A stretch of 64,000 nucleotides of DNA, taken from the NCBI RefSeq assembly GCF_030915525.1, contig NZ_CP133269.1, forward strand, positions 3,631,001-3,695,000, read 5' to 3'. The notes under the pieces are model-generated. The model did not search any database and had not been told where the DNA came from. It saw only the letters and a program-made list of their open reading frames with translations. Below are positions 40,619 to 49,232 of the stretch, one piece after another; position 1 is the stretch's first letter, and each line of letters begins with the position of its first letter. The stretch is from Neobacillus sp. PS2-9 (GTDB lineage Bacteria; Bacillota; Bacilli; Bacillales; Cytobacillaceae). A program made the translations under genes and the position numbers.

Positions 40619-41956
40619 TTATTTCACTAAATTTTTTGTAAGAAAACTCGTAGTATACACCCCTTTTTGGAAATCAGTATCAGCTAGAATGGATAAAAAC
40701 AGGGGCACATTTGTTTTAATCCCTTCAATCACCACATCCTTAAAGAATCCTTCCGCAGTCGATAATACCTCTTCTCTTGTCTGTCCATAAACAATACATT
40801 TTGCAATCATTGGATCATAGAACGGTGTTACCGTTCCCCCCTCCACATAGCCAGAATCAATTCTGACTCCTTTTGTCTCATTCATTTTAAGAGAAGTAAT
40901 TTTTCCTGGTGACGGCAAAAAACGAACAGGATCCTCTGCGTATAAGCGGAATTCAATAGCACTTCCATTTGAGTTAATTTCAGATTGCAGCAAAGGTAAT
41001 TTCCCACCTCGAGCTACAAGTATTTGCCATTTTACTAAATCAAGTCCTGTAATCATCTCTGTTACTGGATGTTCGACCTGAAGACGAGTATTCATTTCTA
41101 AAAAGTAAAAGTTCCCCGCTTCATCAACGATAAATTCGATGGTACCCGCGTTAATATAATCAACCGCATGAGCCGCTTTCACCGCAGTCTCATACATCTT
41201 TTTTCTAACTGTTTCAGTTAGAAAAGGAGATGGTGATTCTTCCACAACCTTTTGATGCCTTCTTTGAATTGAGCAATCCCTTTCAAACAAATGCACGATG
41301 TTTCCTGCAGAATCCCCAAACACTTGAATTTCCACATGTCTAGCATCAGCAATATATTTTTCAATAAAAACCTCGTCTGAACCAAAGTAAGCCATGGCTC
41401 GGGTTTTAGTCGAATCATAGGACTTAACGAGCGCTTGCTCATTTTCACAAAGCACCATTCCAATTCCACCGCCACCGCCGCTTGCCTTAAGCATAATAGG
41501 ATATCCAATCTCCATTGCTAAACTACAGGCTTCTTCAATAGTTCTTAAACCATTACCACTTCCAGGTACTACTGGTACTCCAGCCTTTTCCATCGTTTGT
41601 CGCGAAACTATTTTATCCCCCATTAATTCGATTGTTTCTGGTTTTGGTCCAATAAAAATAATTCCTTCTTTAATAGCTTTTTTGGCAAACGCTGCATTTT
41701 CAGATAAAAAGCCGTAACCGGGATGAATGGCATCCACTTTTTCACTTTTTGCTATTTCCAAGATTTTATCAACTTGTAAATAGGATTTGTTTACTGGTGG
41801 CTCACCTACATACACAGCCTTAGTTGCGGCTTTTACAAAAGGCATATCCTTGTCAGCATCTGAATAAATAGCAATCGTTTCAATCCCCATCTCCTGACAG
41901 GTCCTTATGATACGAAGTGCAATTTCTCCTCTATTGGCAATTAATATTTTTTGCAC
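40619..41956 (-). CDS. Biotin carboxylase subunit of acyl-CoA carboxylase
   Basis: An ATP-grasp biotin carboxylase (AccC/YngH type) that charges the small carrier with CO2. Visible motifs: ILIANRGEIALRIIRTC at the start, the glycine-rich KASGGGGGIGMV loop, ERDCSIQRRHQKVVEE and FLEMNTRLQVEHPVTE. The GTG at 41956, seven bases after AGGGG, is preferred (445 residues, like YngH); an ATG at 41992 is in frame but lacks a ribosome-binding site. First gene of its operon. Confidence 0.92.
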   Translation of the reverse strand: MQKILIANRGEIALRIIRTCQEMGIETIAIYSDADKDMPFVKAATKAVYVGEPPVNKSYLQVDKILEIAKSEKVDAIHPGYGFLSENAAFAKKAIKEGIIFIGPKPETIELMGDKIVSRQTMEKAGVPVVPGSGNGLRTIEEACSLAMEIGYPIMLKASGGGGGIGMVLCENEQALVKSYDSTKTRAMAYFGSDEVFIEKYIADARHVEIQVFGDSAGNIVHLFERDCSIQRRHQKVVEESPSPFLTETVRKKMYETAVKAAHAVDYINAGTIEFIVDEAGNFYFLEMNTRLQVEHPVTEMITGLDLVKWQILVARGGKLPLLQSEINSNGSAIEFRLYAEDPVRFLPSPGKITSLKMNETKGVRIDSGYVEGGTVTPFYDPMIAKCIVYGQTREEVLSTAEGFFKDVVIEGIKTNVPLFLSILADTDFQKGVYTTSFLTKNLVK

Positions 41957-42193
41957 ATTTTTTCCCCTTTCATGCCCCTTTTGTTCCTCCATTAAAATTT
42001 CTACATCATTCTCGGAATTTCCTGCAAATTTTGAAAACGCTTCCTGAACTTATTTGAAGAATTTTTTGTGCTTTTGTTATATAATAATATTAATTCATTT
42101 CGAATAATGCAAAAATTAATACATCTTCATGTTATTCATGAACAAATGAATATATACAATATTATGAGGTTATGATTTCTTAGGAGGTTTACT

Positions 42194-42664
42194 ATGAGAG
42201 CAAAAGTGGAGAAACTAAAAGTTAACTTTAAAACATTAGAAGAATTTAAAAAGTTTAAAGAATATGGAATTCAGGAGTTATCCATGCTTGAAGACCTTGA
42301 AGCCAATATGGTTGAAGATGATAGTGAATCACCATTTTACGGTATTTATTTCGGGGACAAACTAGTAGCACGAATGAGTTTATATCAAATTGATGCGAAA
42401 TTCGATCGTTATTTTTATCCAGCACAAAATTATTTAGAATTATGGAAGCTGGAAGTACTAGCAGATTATCAAGGGAAGGGCTTTGGTAAAGCTCTTGTCG
42501 AATTCGCGAAGAACTTTGGTCTACCTATTAAGACAAATCCAAGAGTACAATCAAGTGGTTTTTGGGAAAAGATGGGCTTTTCTAAAGTTGATTACGATAT
42601 GGAACGGGATCGTGGGGAAAATCCACTAGTTTGGTATCCAGAAGGCGTGGAACCGCAACAATAA
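42194..42664 (+). CDS. ylbP: GNAT-family N-acetyltransferase YlbP
   Basis: A 156-residue acetyltransferase. The acetyl-CoA-binding motif A is LEVLADYQGKGFGKALVEFA (about 90-109). It closely resembles the YlbP family, whose substrate is unknown. An AGGAGG site stands seven bases before the ATG. It is transcribed away from the carboxylase operon; the 237-bp gap between them should hold both promoters, and a TATAAT at 42080-42085 lacks a clear -35 partner. Confidence 0.88.
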   Translation: MRAKVEKLKVNFKTLEEFKKFKEYGIQELSMLEDLEANMVEDDSESPFYGIYFGDKLVARMSLYQIDAKFDRYFYPAQNYLELWKLEVLADYQGKGFGKALVEFAKNFGLPIKTNPRVQSSGFWEKMGFSKVDYDMERDRGENPLVWYPEGVEPQQ

Positions 42665-42677
42665 TATTTATATTAAT

Positions 42678-42709
42678 AAAAAAAGCGGACACCATGATGT
42701 CCGCTTTTT
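42678..42709. terminator. Bidirectional terminator between ylbP and ylbO
   Basis: AAAAAGCGGACA and its complement form a stem with A- and T-runs on both sides. It can serve the converging ylbP (+) and ylbO (-) genes. Confidence 0.92.
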
Positions 42710-42710
42710 G

Positions 42711-43340
42711 CTATTTTTCTACCCTTTCCAGATTACCATTTTTGTCCATCTGGAATTTTACCTTTTGTTGTCTGTCTTCATCTTGTAGCACAACCATTTT
42801 CCGTGCTCTTTCCATAATCTCAATTAATGAGCGGTAATCCTCTTCAATAGCCTTTAAATTCTTAGACAATCTTTCATTTTCTGCAGCTAGATAAAAAGTC
42901 TTCTTTTCTAACTCTTTAATTTTATCAAGAGAGTTCTTCCTGTCCACTTCATAACTTGCCCAATCTTCCGCCTTTTGATGGATTCCTTCTAAGAAATGAA
43001 TGACAGCAGGAAAAGTAATGGTAGTTCCCTGTTCACAACCTACAGGTGATGAGACTGTCTCAACCTTAACTGAATCTTGAATGACCTCACCTTCTGTGGT
43101 GACTACTTGCTTTTTTAGTTCTTTTCTTTGTCTTTTAGCAAGCTCAATACCTGATTTATATTGTTTACGTACATATGAGTTCCAACGGAAACCACAAGCA
43201 GCCGAAGTACGCGAAAGCTGTTTGCCTACTTCTTCAAACGCCTGCAATTGTGTCCCACCTTCACGGATATGCCGTAACACAACTTCAGCGAGTAATAAGT
43301 CTTCGTCTTGGGACCACGCATCTTGTCGAGTAGGTGACAT
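42711..43340 (-). CDS. ylbO: RsfA-family (Myb-like) sporulation regulator YlbO
   Basis: A 209-residue protein with an N-terminal Myb/SANT-like DNA-binding domain (about 1-55; RQDAWSQDEDLLLAEVVLRH, FRWNSYVRKQY) and a C-terminal coiled coil (about 130-200). It belongs to the RsfA/YlbO family; RsfA modulates SigF-dependent genes in the forespore. The start is the ATG at 43340, eight bases after AGGAGGG. The target genes are not known from the sequence. Confidence 0.88.
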   Translation of the reverse strand: MSPTRQDAWSQDEDLLLAEVVLRHIREGGTQLQAFEEVGKQLSRTSAACGFRWNSYVRKQYKSGIELAKRQRKELKKQVVTTEGEVIQDSVKVETVSSPVGCEQGTTITFPAVIHFLEGIHQKAEDWASYEVDRKNSLDKIKELEKKTFYLAAENERLSKNLKAIEEDYRSLIEIMERARKMVVLQDEDRQQKVKFQMDKNGNLERVEK

Positions 43341-43415
43341 AAGAACATCCCTCCTAGTGTTTTTATAATACATATGCATCTACTAGAAAAGATAGACTTA
43401 ATCAGAAGTTGTCTT

Positions 43416-44186
43416 TTAATCTTTATTCATGGTTTTTTTATTAATAAAATTATTTACATAGTTATGGTGGGCATCGCTTTCCCATAATAAGGCACAAGTC
43501 CTTACCTCTTCTTCTATCCGTTCTCGCAGCTTCGCTTCCTCCCATTTCCTAATCCACATCTTCTTATAGGATTGCAGTACACTTAACTCTTTCTTTAGTA
43601 TGTTTTCTAGGAACGCCTCACAAGCTTCTAATGCGTCATTTTCAAAGAGAGCATCAATAAAACCAGCCTCTTTTAACTCTTCTGCTGTTTTCATCTCCGC
43701 TTCCATTAGAAGCTTCATTGCATTTGACAGAGTGAGCTTTTCTCCTAAAATCGAACCGCCTCCCCAGCCAGTGGTTATTGCTTGTTTCCCTTGAACAAAT
43801 CCTGCTTTTATTCCTTTTCTAGCCAAACGGAAATCGCAGGCTGTTGCAAGCTCACAGCCTCCCCCAATAGCCGTCCCATTTATAAGTGATATAGTGGGAA
43901 TAGGCAGGGTCAATAAGGAGTAGAGAATGTTTGACATTTTAGAAAGCATAGGAAAAGCCTCTTCTTTTGAATGAAGAAGGTGAAAAACCGACAAATCTCC
44001 ACCTGAACAAAAAGCACGATCTCCTATACCAGTAATGATTAATGCCAAAACATCCGGTTCTGTTGCTCTTTTCATTACCTCCATTAAGCCTTGCATTACT
44101 TCGTAATTAATTGCGTTTCTCTTTTCAGCTCTTGTAATGGTAAATAATAAATAACCCTTCTCTGTTTTTTCAATTAAATATGACAA
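43416..44186 (-). CDS. Enoyl-CoA hydratase/isomerase (crotonase) family protein
   Basis: A crotonase-fold protein of about 256 residues. The oxyanion-hole segments are DRAFCSGGDLSVF and NGTAIGGGCELATACDF; the first hydratase glutamate (in GGCEL) is kept. The second catalytic glutamate, normally in a QPEILLG-type segment, seems replaced (VQGKQAITTGWGGG), and the WGGG sequence recalls ethylmalonyl- or methylmalonyl-CoA decarboxylases. The reaction is therefore uncertain. The start is unclear: TTG 44186, GTG 44195 and TTG 44213 are in frame, none with ideal spacing. Confidence 0.75.
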   Translation of the reverse strand: MSYLIEKTEKGYLLFTITRAEKRNAINYEVMQGLMEVMKRATEPDVLALIITGIGDRAFCSGGDLSVFHLLHSKEEAFPMLSKMSNILYSLLTLPIPTISLINGTAIGGGCELATACDFRLARKGIKAGFVQGKQAITTGWGGGSILGEKLTLSNAMKLLMEAEMKTAEELKEAGFIDALFENDALEACEAFLENILKKELSVLQSYKKMWIRKWEEAKLRERIEEEVRTCALLWESDAHHNYVNNFINKKTMNKD

Positions 44187-44278
44187 ACCTACCACTTCCC
44201 TTCTGCCCGTCAAAAGTCTCTATCAACATTCTAGTACAAACAATTACATTTTATTATGTAGGAATCTTATTAAAGAAC

Positions 44279-44408
44279 AAAAGGCGGAAGCGCCTCGTTC
44301 AGCCCCGACAGGCAAATGTTCTTCGGCGGGAAAAGTCCGCCTTTTGACTTTTCTTGCCGAAGGTTATTTGACCCGAGGGGCTAGGCGCTGTAGCTAGATT
44401 CGGACAAC
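44279..44408 (+). repeat. Family 2 foldable repeat, copy A
   Basis: About 130 bp, also present at 52311-52435. It contains nested inverted repeats: GCGCC with GGCGC, CAGCCCC with GGGGCT, and an inner arm CTTCGGCGGGAAAAGTC pairing with GACTTTTCTTGCCGAAG. It fills most of the gap between rpmF and the crotonase gene. Confidence 0.9.
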
Positions 44409-44457
44409 TAGTTCAGTTATCCACACTCGGAACTTTTTTAAAATTTCCTAAACAACG

Positions 44458-44492
44458 ACAAAAGCACAAGGGATTTATCACCCTTGTGCTTT
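44458..44492 (-). terminator. Terminator after rpmF
   Basis: A perfect 12-bp stem AAAGCACAAGGG with its complement and an 8-base loop. The T-tract on the minus strand is short. Confidence 0.7.
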
Positions 44493-44507
44493 CTATCCAA
44501 ATGGAAA

Positions 44508-44681
44508 TTAGTCGTTGACAACGTCTTTTCCTTTGTATGTTCCGCAAGCTTTACATACGCGGTGTGAAAGTTTCATTTCACCACAGTTTGGGCAGCTTAC
44601 CATACCAGGTACGTTTAATTTAAAATGAGTACGACGTTTTCTTTTTGCGGTTTTAGAAGTCCTTCTAAAAGGTACAGCCAT
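44508..44681 (-). CDS. rpmF: Ribosomal protein L32 (zinc-binding form)
   Basis: A 57-residue large-subunit protein starting [17 protein letters not shown]. Cysteines 30, 33, 43 and 46 (CPNC and CKAC) make it the zinc-containing C+ type. The start is the ATG at 44681, with GGAGG seven bases upstream; an upstream in-frame start adds three residues without support. It is the last gene of the ylbN-rpmF pair. Confidence 0.97.
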   Translation of the reverse strand: MAVPFRRTSKTAKRKRRTHFKLNVPGMVSCPNCGEMKLSHRVCKACGTYKGKDVVND

Positions 44682-44765
44682 TCTTCCCACCTCCTTAAAG
44701 AGTATTAAGAAAGTAATGAAGGCCAGGAATGCTGGTTCTTCACTTTGCTTCTTAGTTTTTGCCGA

Positions 44766-45293
44766 TTATGATTCGGAAGAAGAATTGTTTTCGTTAAAAA
44801 ACTTTGCAAGTCCTGCCAATCTAGGGTCAATCTTTTTAGATTGCTCCTCTTCACGAACAACTTCCCAATCCTTACCAGACTGTGGAGCTGCTCCTTCACT
44901 ATTGACATCTTCACAAAAGACTTGCATTGGAACCTCAAGTAATAGTATTTCGCGAATGATTGGCATTACATCAATCACGTCACCTTTTACTTGATTTACA
45001 TCCTCTTCAGTTTCATAAACTGAACCTTGTAAGAGGAAAGTTTCAGTTGTTTCGACATTAATTGGAAGTTTTACATCCACTAAAGTACGAGAACAAGGAA
45101 GTATTAAATGACCTTCTATTTTTAAATGGAAAGTCACTTTCGTTGAATCTATATCTCCACGACCTGTAATATGCATAGGAGATACCTCTCGGATAGAAGG
45201 ATCAGTTTCTATAATCTCATCAACCCGAATAGTTTCATCAATCGGAAAATCCTTGTTTCGATATTTTTGTAATTGACTTAATGTCCATTTCAA
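44766..45293 (-). CDS. ylbN: DUF177/YceD protein YlbN
   Basis: A 175-residue YceD/DUF177 protein, nearly always paired with rpmF. Homologues are tied to 23S rRNA accumulation in plants and bacteria; the B. subtilis role is not defined. The pattern CSRTLVDVKLPINVETTE (middle) and DPRLAGLAKFF (end) is typical. The TTG start at 45293, eight bases after GGGG, gives the N-terminus LKWTLSQLQKYR, as in B. subtilis; a GTG at 45302 is an alternative. Confidence 0.9.
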   Translation of the reverse strand: MKWTLSQLQKYRNKDFPIDETIRVDEIIETDPSIREVSPMHITGRGDIDSTKVTFHLKIEGHLILPCSRTLVDVKLPINVETTETFLLQGSVYETEEDVNQVKGDVIDVMPIIREILLLEVPMQVFCEDVNSEGAAPQSGKDWEVVREEEQSKKIDPRLAGLAKFFNENNSSSES

Positions 45294-45473
45294 TTGAATC
45301 ACCCCAAGGCAACAAAGGTAATTATAGCCTTCATAAATTTTTTTGTCAATGTTTTTTCTTTACACCCCATCAGGCGATTGTTAAAGAATGCAAATCATCT
45401 AAATAAGCTCTAGTCCTAGTTTATCCAGTTGTCCATTTTGCAAACATCTTTATCATCTTATCATATAATCTGA

Positions 45474-45500
45474 TTGGTTTCCTTACAATTTTGCTATAAT
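45474..45500 (+). promoter_or_regulatory. Candidate extended -10 promoter before ylbM
   Basis: TATAAT (45495-45500) is preceded by TG at 45492-45493, with TTGGTT 15 bp upstream of it. A near-perfect direct repeat TTGTCCRTTTTGCAA stands on each side (45429 and 45526). A family 1 repeat lies between this promoter and ylbM. Confidence 0.4.
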
Positions 45501-45568
45501 GATAATAATTAATATAATCGGTTAATTGTCCGTTTTGCAACGGATTCTCATATACCTTTTTAAAATTT

Positions 45569-45750
45569 AGGCGCTGTTAAAATTGTCTGTTGATTTCCGC
45601 TCCAGGCGCTTCGCTTTCCGTGGGCGTTTCGGCTAGCCTCCTCGGCGCTTGCGCCTGCGGGGTCTCCCCTGAACCGTACTCCCACAGGAGTCTTCGCGCC
45701 TTCCGCTCCAATCAACAGGGTATAAAAATCAACAATATTCTTTAACAGCC
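45569..45750 (+). repeat. Family 1 intergenic repeat, copy 4
   Basis: A complete copy with GGCGCTGTTAAAATTGTCTG at one end and TTCTTTAACAGCC at the other. It ends about 30 bp before the ylbM start codon, so the ylbM transcript probably contains it. Confidence 0.92.
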
Positions 45751-45780
45751 AATATTTATTTGTAAGGAAGGAGAGAAAAA

Positions 45781-46995
45781 ATGAAAGCTGTTGGTTTAAT
45801 TGTAGAATACAATCCATTTCATAATGGACATGCTTTTCATTTAAGTGCTTCAAAGGAAGCCGCTAAGGCAGATGTTGTCATTGCTGTTATGAGTGGGAAT
45901 TTCTTGCAGAGAGGGGAACCTGCACTTGTATCCAAATGGTATCGGACGAAAATGGCCTTGCTAACTGGTGTTGACATCGTTTTTGAGCTGCCCTACCATT
46001 TTGCCACACAGAAGGCTGAAACATTCGCTAACGGTGCGGTATCTATTTTAGATGCAGCCGGTTGTGAGACCTTATGCTTTGGAAGTGAAAGTGGGGACAT
46101 CAATTCCTTTCTTCAAACGCTCGATTACATAAAAGATGAAGAAAAAAAACTAGATGAAGGCATAAAATACTTTATGGATACAGGTGTTAGTTATCCTAAA
46201 GCATCAGCATTAGCTTTTAACCAGTTACAAGCATCAAAAAACTACTTGGACCTAGGTAAACCCAACAACATTTTAGGTCTGGAATACATAAAGGCAATAA
46301 AACGACAAAAGAGTTCTATTAGGCCCATGACTGTGACACGGAAACATGCCAATTATCATGATGAACATTTCACATCAGAAACTATTGCTAGTGCAACTAG
46401 TATTAGAAAAGCTATTTTTTCTCCAAAGGACGATAACCATGGTATTGACCAATATGTACCTATGGCAACAAAGCAGTTATTAGAGGAATATTTCCATCAT
46501 TTTCACCTGTTTCATCAATGGGAAAATTATTGGAGTTATTTACAATACCGCCTAATCCATAGCAATAGTGAAGAGCTTAGGGAAATATATGAAATGGAAG
46601 AAGGACTTGAAAATAGGTTACAGGCTGCAGCTATCGAATCCGAGAGCTTTCAGCAATTTATGCAGAAGATAAAAACCAAAAGATATACTTGGACAAGACT
46701 TCAAAGGCTTTGCGTTCATATTTTAACTAATGCAAAAAAAATAGAAATGAACAGAAACCTAGAGAAGGCTTCCTATTTAAGACTATTAGGGATGACTACT
46801 AACGGAAGAGAATACTTAAATAAAGTGAAAAAGGATTTGAGCCTGCCTCTTGTATCAAAGCTTTCTAGCTTTAAGGAGAGCGAGATCAATCTTGATGTGA
46901 AAGCCGCTCGTGTTTATGCTCTAGGAGTCCCAAATCATTTAAGGAATGAAATGTTCAAACAAGAATTTAATCAACCACCTATTTATATAAAATAA
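45781..46995 (+). CDS. tmcAL: tRNA(Met) cytidine acetate ligase
   Basis: TmcAL (YlbM) makes N4-acetylcytidine at position 34 of elongator tRNA-Met from acetate and ATP. The 404-residue protein has the nucleotidyltransferase HxGH motif HNGH at 14-17 in GLIVEYNPFHNGH, and the family segment VMSGNFLQRGEPAL. The ATG is preceded by GGAAGGAGAG. It is flanked on both sides by family 1 repeats in the same orientation. Confidence 0.95.
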   Translation: MKAVGLIVEYNPFHNGHAFHLSASKEAAKADVVIAVMSGNFLQRGEPALVSKWYRTKMALLTGVDIVFELPYHFATQKAETFANGAVSILDAAGCETLCFGSESGDINSFLQTLDYIKDEEKKLDEGIKYFMDTGVSYPKASALAFNQLQASKNYLDLGKPNNILGLEYIKAIKRQKSSIRPMTVTRKHANYHDEHFTSETIASATSIRKAIFSPKDDNHGIDQYVPMATKQLLEEYFHHFHLFHQWENYWSYLQYRLIHSNSEELREIYEMEEGLENRLQAAAIESESFQQFMQKIKTKRYTWTRLQRLCVHILTNAKKIEMNRNLEKASYLRLLGMTTNGREYLNKVKKDLSLPLVSKLSSFKESEINLDVKAARVYALGVPNHLRNEMFKQEFNQPPIYIK

Positions 46996-47180
46996 GGCTC
47001 TGTTAAACTTGCCTGTTGATTTCCGCTCCAGGCACTTCGCTTTCCGTGGGTGTTTCGGCGAGCCTCCTCGGCGCTTGCGCCTGCGGGGTCTCCCCTGAAC
47101 CATACTCCCACAGGAGTCTTCGTGCCTTCCGCTCCAATCAACAGGCTTTAAAAATCAACACTGTTCTTTAACAAAGCCTA
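46994..47180 (+). repeat. Family 1 intergenic repeat, copy 5
   Basis: The most regular copy. It begins in the ylbM stop codon (TAAGGCTCTGTTAAAC) and ends TTTAACAAAGCCTA. The inner arms CCTGTTGATT and AATCAACAGG, and GGCAC and GTGCC, are inverted, so the whole unit is an imperfect palindrome. Confidence 0.93.
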
Positions 47181-47218
47181 AAATAAAAAGATGATGCAGC
47201 TGCACCATCTTTTTATTT
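47181..47218. terminator. Bidirectional terminator between ylbM and ylbL
   Basis: AAATAAAAAGATG and its perfect complement form a stem around ATGCAGCTGCAC, itself nearly palindromic. A/T runs on both sides suit the two converging genes. Confidence 0.92.
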
Positions 47219-48232
47219 TTGCTTTAATTTTTCTAAGTAACTAACTGCATCGTCGAAGGTATCGATAGGAATAATTTTCATTTTTGTCTTGATATCTCGT
47301 GCAGTTTTTACAGCTGCTCGATAGTTAGAATTTTTTGCTCCGTTTTCATTAGGTGCTAAGAAAATTTCTGCACCCGCTTTATCCGCAGCTACAATTTTTT
47401 GTTCAATTCCTCCAATTGGCCCTACGACTCCATCTTCACTGATTGTACCTGTACCTGCTATTTGGTAGCCTCTCGTTAGATCTTCTTTAGTCAATTGATT
47501 ATAGATTTCTAATGTAAACATTAGCCCTGCCGAAGGTCCGCCAATTTCATCTGTTCTCACCTTTACCTTTGGATCAACAAGAATTTCCTTATCGTCTACT
47601 AAAGATATTCCAATACCAACCTTATTAGGATACTCCTTGAAACGCTCAACGTTTAATGTTTCTGTCTTCGTTATTTTATTTCTAGAAAAAGTTAAAGTGA
47701 CCTTGTCTCCTGCTTTTTTAGTACCTACATACTCAATAAATTTTTCCGAGGAAGAAAATTGATGTCCATCTACTTTAAATATTCGATCCCCTGCATTGAT
47801 CTTTCCTGCAGCCGGCATTCCAGGAATCACTTGAACAACATATATCCCTTTATATTTATAATGAACAGGTAAATCAGCTTTCCGATAGGCAACCTCTATT
47901 GCATTAAGTTTTGAACCTGCCATTAAGTGAAGCTGTCTAGCATTATATTCTTCTTCTGTCTCTTTTTTATATAAAATCATTTCTAGTGGATATAGCTCTT
48001 CATATTTTAGAAGTTTTGCTTCTAAGTAAGAATAGATATTGGCTCTACCCATTCTGACGGTTGTTAGCATAAAATTCCCTTCATCCTTATACCCACCGTC
48101 TACCGTTATGATCGGTCCCAATTCTTTCGCCATTCCCGGTTTTGATACATAATAGGGTAAGGAAAAATACATCCCCCCAATTAAAAGCAGTGTAATGAAA
48201 AGTACAGAACTTATATATATTTTTTTACGCAT
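47213..48232 (-). CDS. ylbL: PDZ-Lon membrane protease YlbL (SepM-like)
   Basis: A 339-residue membrane-anchored serine protease: N-terminal membrane segment (about 7-26), a PDZ domain (about 125-195) and a Lon-type proteolytic domain with the Ser-Lys dyad Ser234 (GGPSAGLMF) and Lys279 (IEQKIVAAD), the same numbers as in B. subtilis YlbL. In B. subtilis YlbL works with CtpA to degrade the DNA-damage division inhibitor YneA. It follows ylbK by nine bases. Confidence 0.95.
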   Translation of the reverse strand: MRKKIYISSVLFITLLLIGGMYFSLPYYVSKPGMAKELGPIITVDGGYKDEGNFMLTTVRMGRANIYSYLEAKLLKYEELYPLEMILYKKETEEEYNARQLHLMAGSKLNAIEVAYRKADLPVHYKYKGIYVVQVIPGMPAAGKINAGDRIFKVDGHQFSSSEKFIEYVGTKKAGDKVTLTFSRNKITKTETLNVERFKEYPNKVGIGISLVDDKEILVDPKVKVRTDEIGGPSAGLMFTLEIYNQLTKEDLTRGYQIAGTGTISEDGVVGPIGGIEQKIVAADKAGAEIFLAPNENGAKNSNYRAAVKTARDIKTKMKIIPIDTFDDAVSYLEKLKQK

Positions 48233-48241
48233 TGCTCATTG

Positions 48242-49021
48242 TTACCCCTTCCACTGTTCAATGACAGTTTCGATTTGCTTGATATACTTCTTTGCTTCTT
48301 CTTCACCAATATTGATAATCTCCTCAATATTGGTAAATGCCCGGGAGCTATAGTTTTCTACAGGAGGGCGAATCATGACATCGGCAGTAATCTCCCTGTT
48401 TTTGACTATTTCTGATTGCATGATATCAATACTCTGCATAATAACGTCATAAATAGAGGAAATTTCCGCATTACGTTTTACTCTTGATACATCTACAGCA
48501 ATGACGATATCCGCTCCCATTTCCCTAGCGACAGATACAGGAACGCGATCACTGACACCTCCGTCTACAAGGATTCTTCCATTATTTTTTTCCGGCACAA
48601 AAATACCGGGAATAGAAATACTAGCTCTCACCGCATCAGCAACAGGCCCCTTCTGAAAAACGATTTTCTCTCCTGTTAATAAGTCAGTTGCTACAATCCC
48701 GATTGGGAGGTTTAAATCTTCTATGTTTTTTCCATGGGTAAAAACCTTTATAAATTCCTTCACCTTTTTCCCGGAGATAAAGCCCATCTTTGGTACCGTA
48801 AAATCCAAGAAATATTTTCTCTTAAAGGCAGTGGATAGTTTATATAGCCGTTCCATGTCAATACCTGCCCCATAAAAACTACCAACAAGGGCCCCCATGC
48901 TGCTCCCAGCGATTAAATGAATGGGAATTCCAGCATCCTTAAATGCCTTTATGACACCTAAATGAGCAAACCCACGTGCACCACCAGAACCAAGTGCCAA
49001 CCCTATTTTAGGGTGCTCCAT
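48242..49021 (-). CDS. ylbK: Patatin-like phospholipase YlbK
   Basis: A RssA/NTE-type patatin-like hydrolase of 259 residues. The catalytic dyad is Ser41 in GSSMG and Asp153 in VDGGVSD; the oxyanion hole is GSGGARG at 11-17. It would hydrolyse acyl esters of lipids; the real substrate is unknown. It has no signal peptide, so it is cytosolic or membrane-associated. It is divergent from ylbJ. Confidence 0.93.
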   Translation of the reverse strand: MEHPKIGLALGSGGARGFAHLGVIKAFKDAGIPIHLIAGSSMGALVGSFYGAGIDMERLYKLSTAFKRKYFLDFTVPKMGFISGKKVKEFIKVFTHGKNIEDLNLPIGIVATDLLTGEKIVFQKGPVADAVRASISIPGIFVPEKNNGRILVDGGVSDRVPVSVAREMGADIVIAVDVSRVKRNAEISSIYDVIMQSIDIMQSEIVKNREITADVMIRPPVENYSSRAFTNIEEIINIGEEEAKKYIKQIETVIEQWKG

Positions 49022-49232
49022 CTTTAGCTACCTCCCATATATAGATGAACATTTCCTTCCATTGTAAAAGATAAATCTCGTTCAATCTTATGGTCTAAAT
49101 TGACGTTCTATGAGTATATTTGTGTTATATGAGGACAAGTGTTCATATGATTATTAGGAATAATCTCTATTTTAGCATTGATAACATAAATTTGCACAAT
49201 GTTACCAATCCCCTTGGAAGGAGGTCCCTCCA

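Noticed and set aside
41957..42193. SigA promoter before ylbP
   Set aside because: TATAAT at 42080-42085 lacks a -35 box at 16-18 bp; the nearest TTGAAG is about 20 bp away.
44279..44408. Family 2 repeat as a simple terminator
   Set aside because: It lacks a T-tract after the stem and recurs elsewhere with the same complex structure, so it is listed as a repeat.
49130..49232. SigE promoter before ylbJ
   Set aside because: CATAAATT at 49185-49192 fits a -10 box, but the -35 candidate is poor; noted under the gene only.
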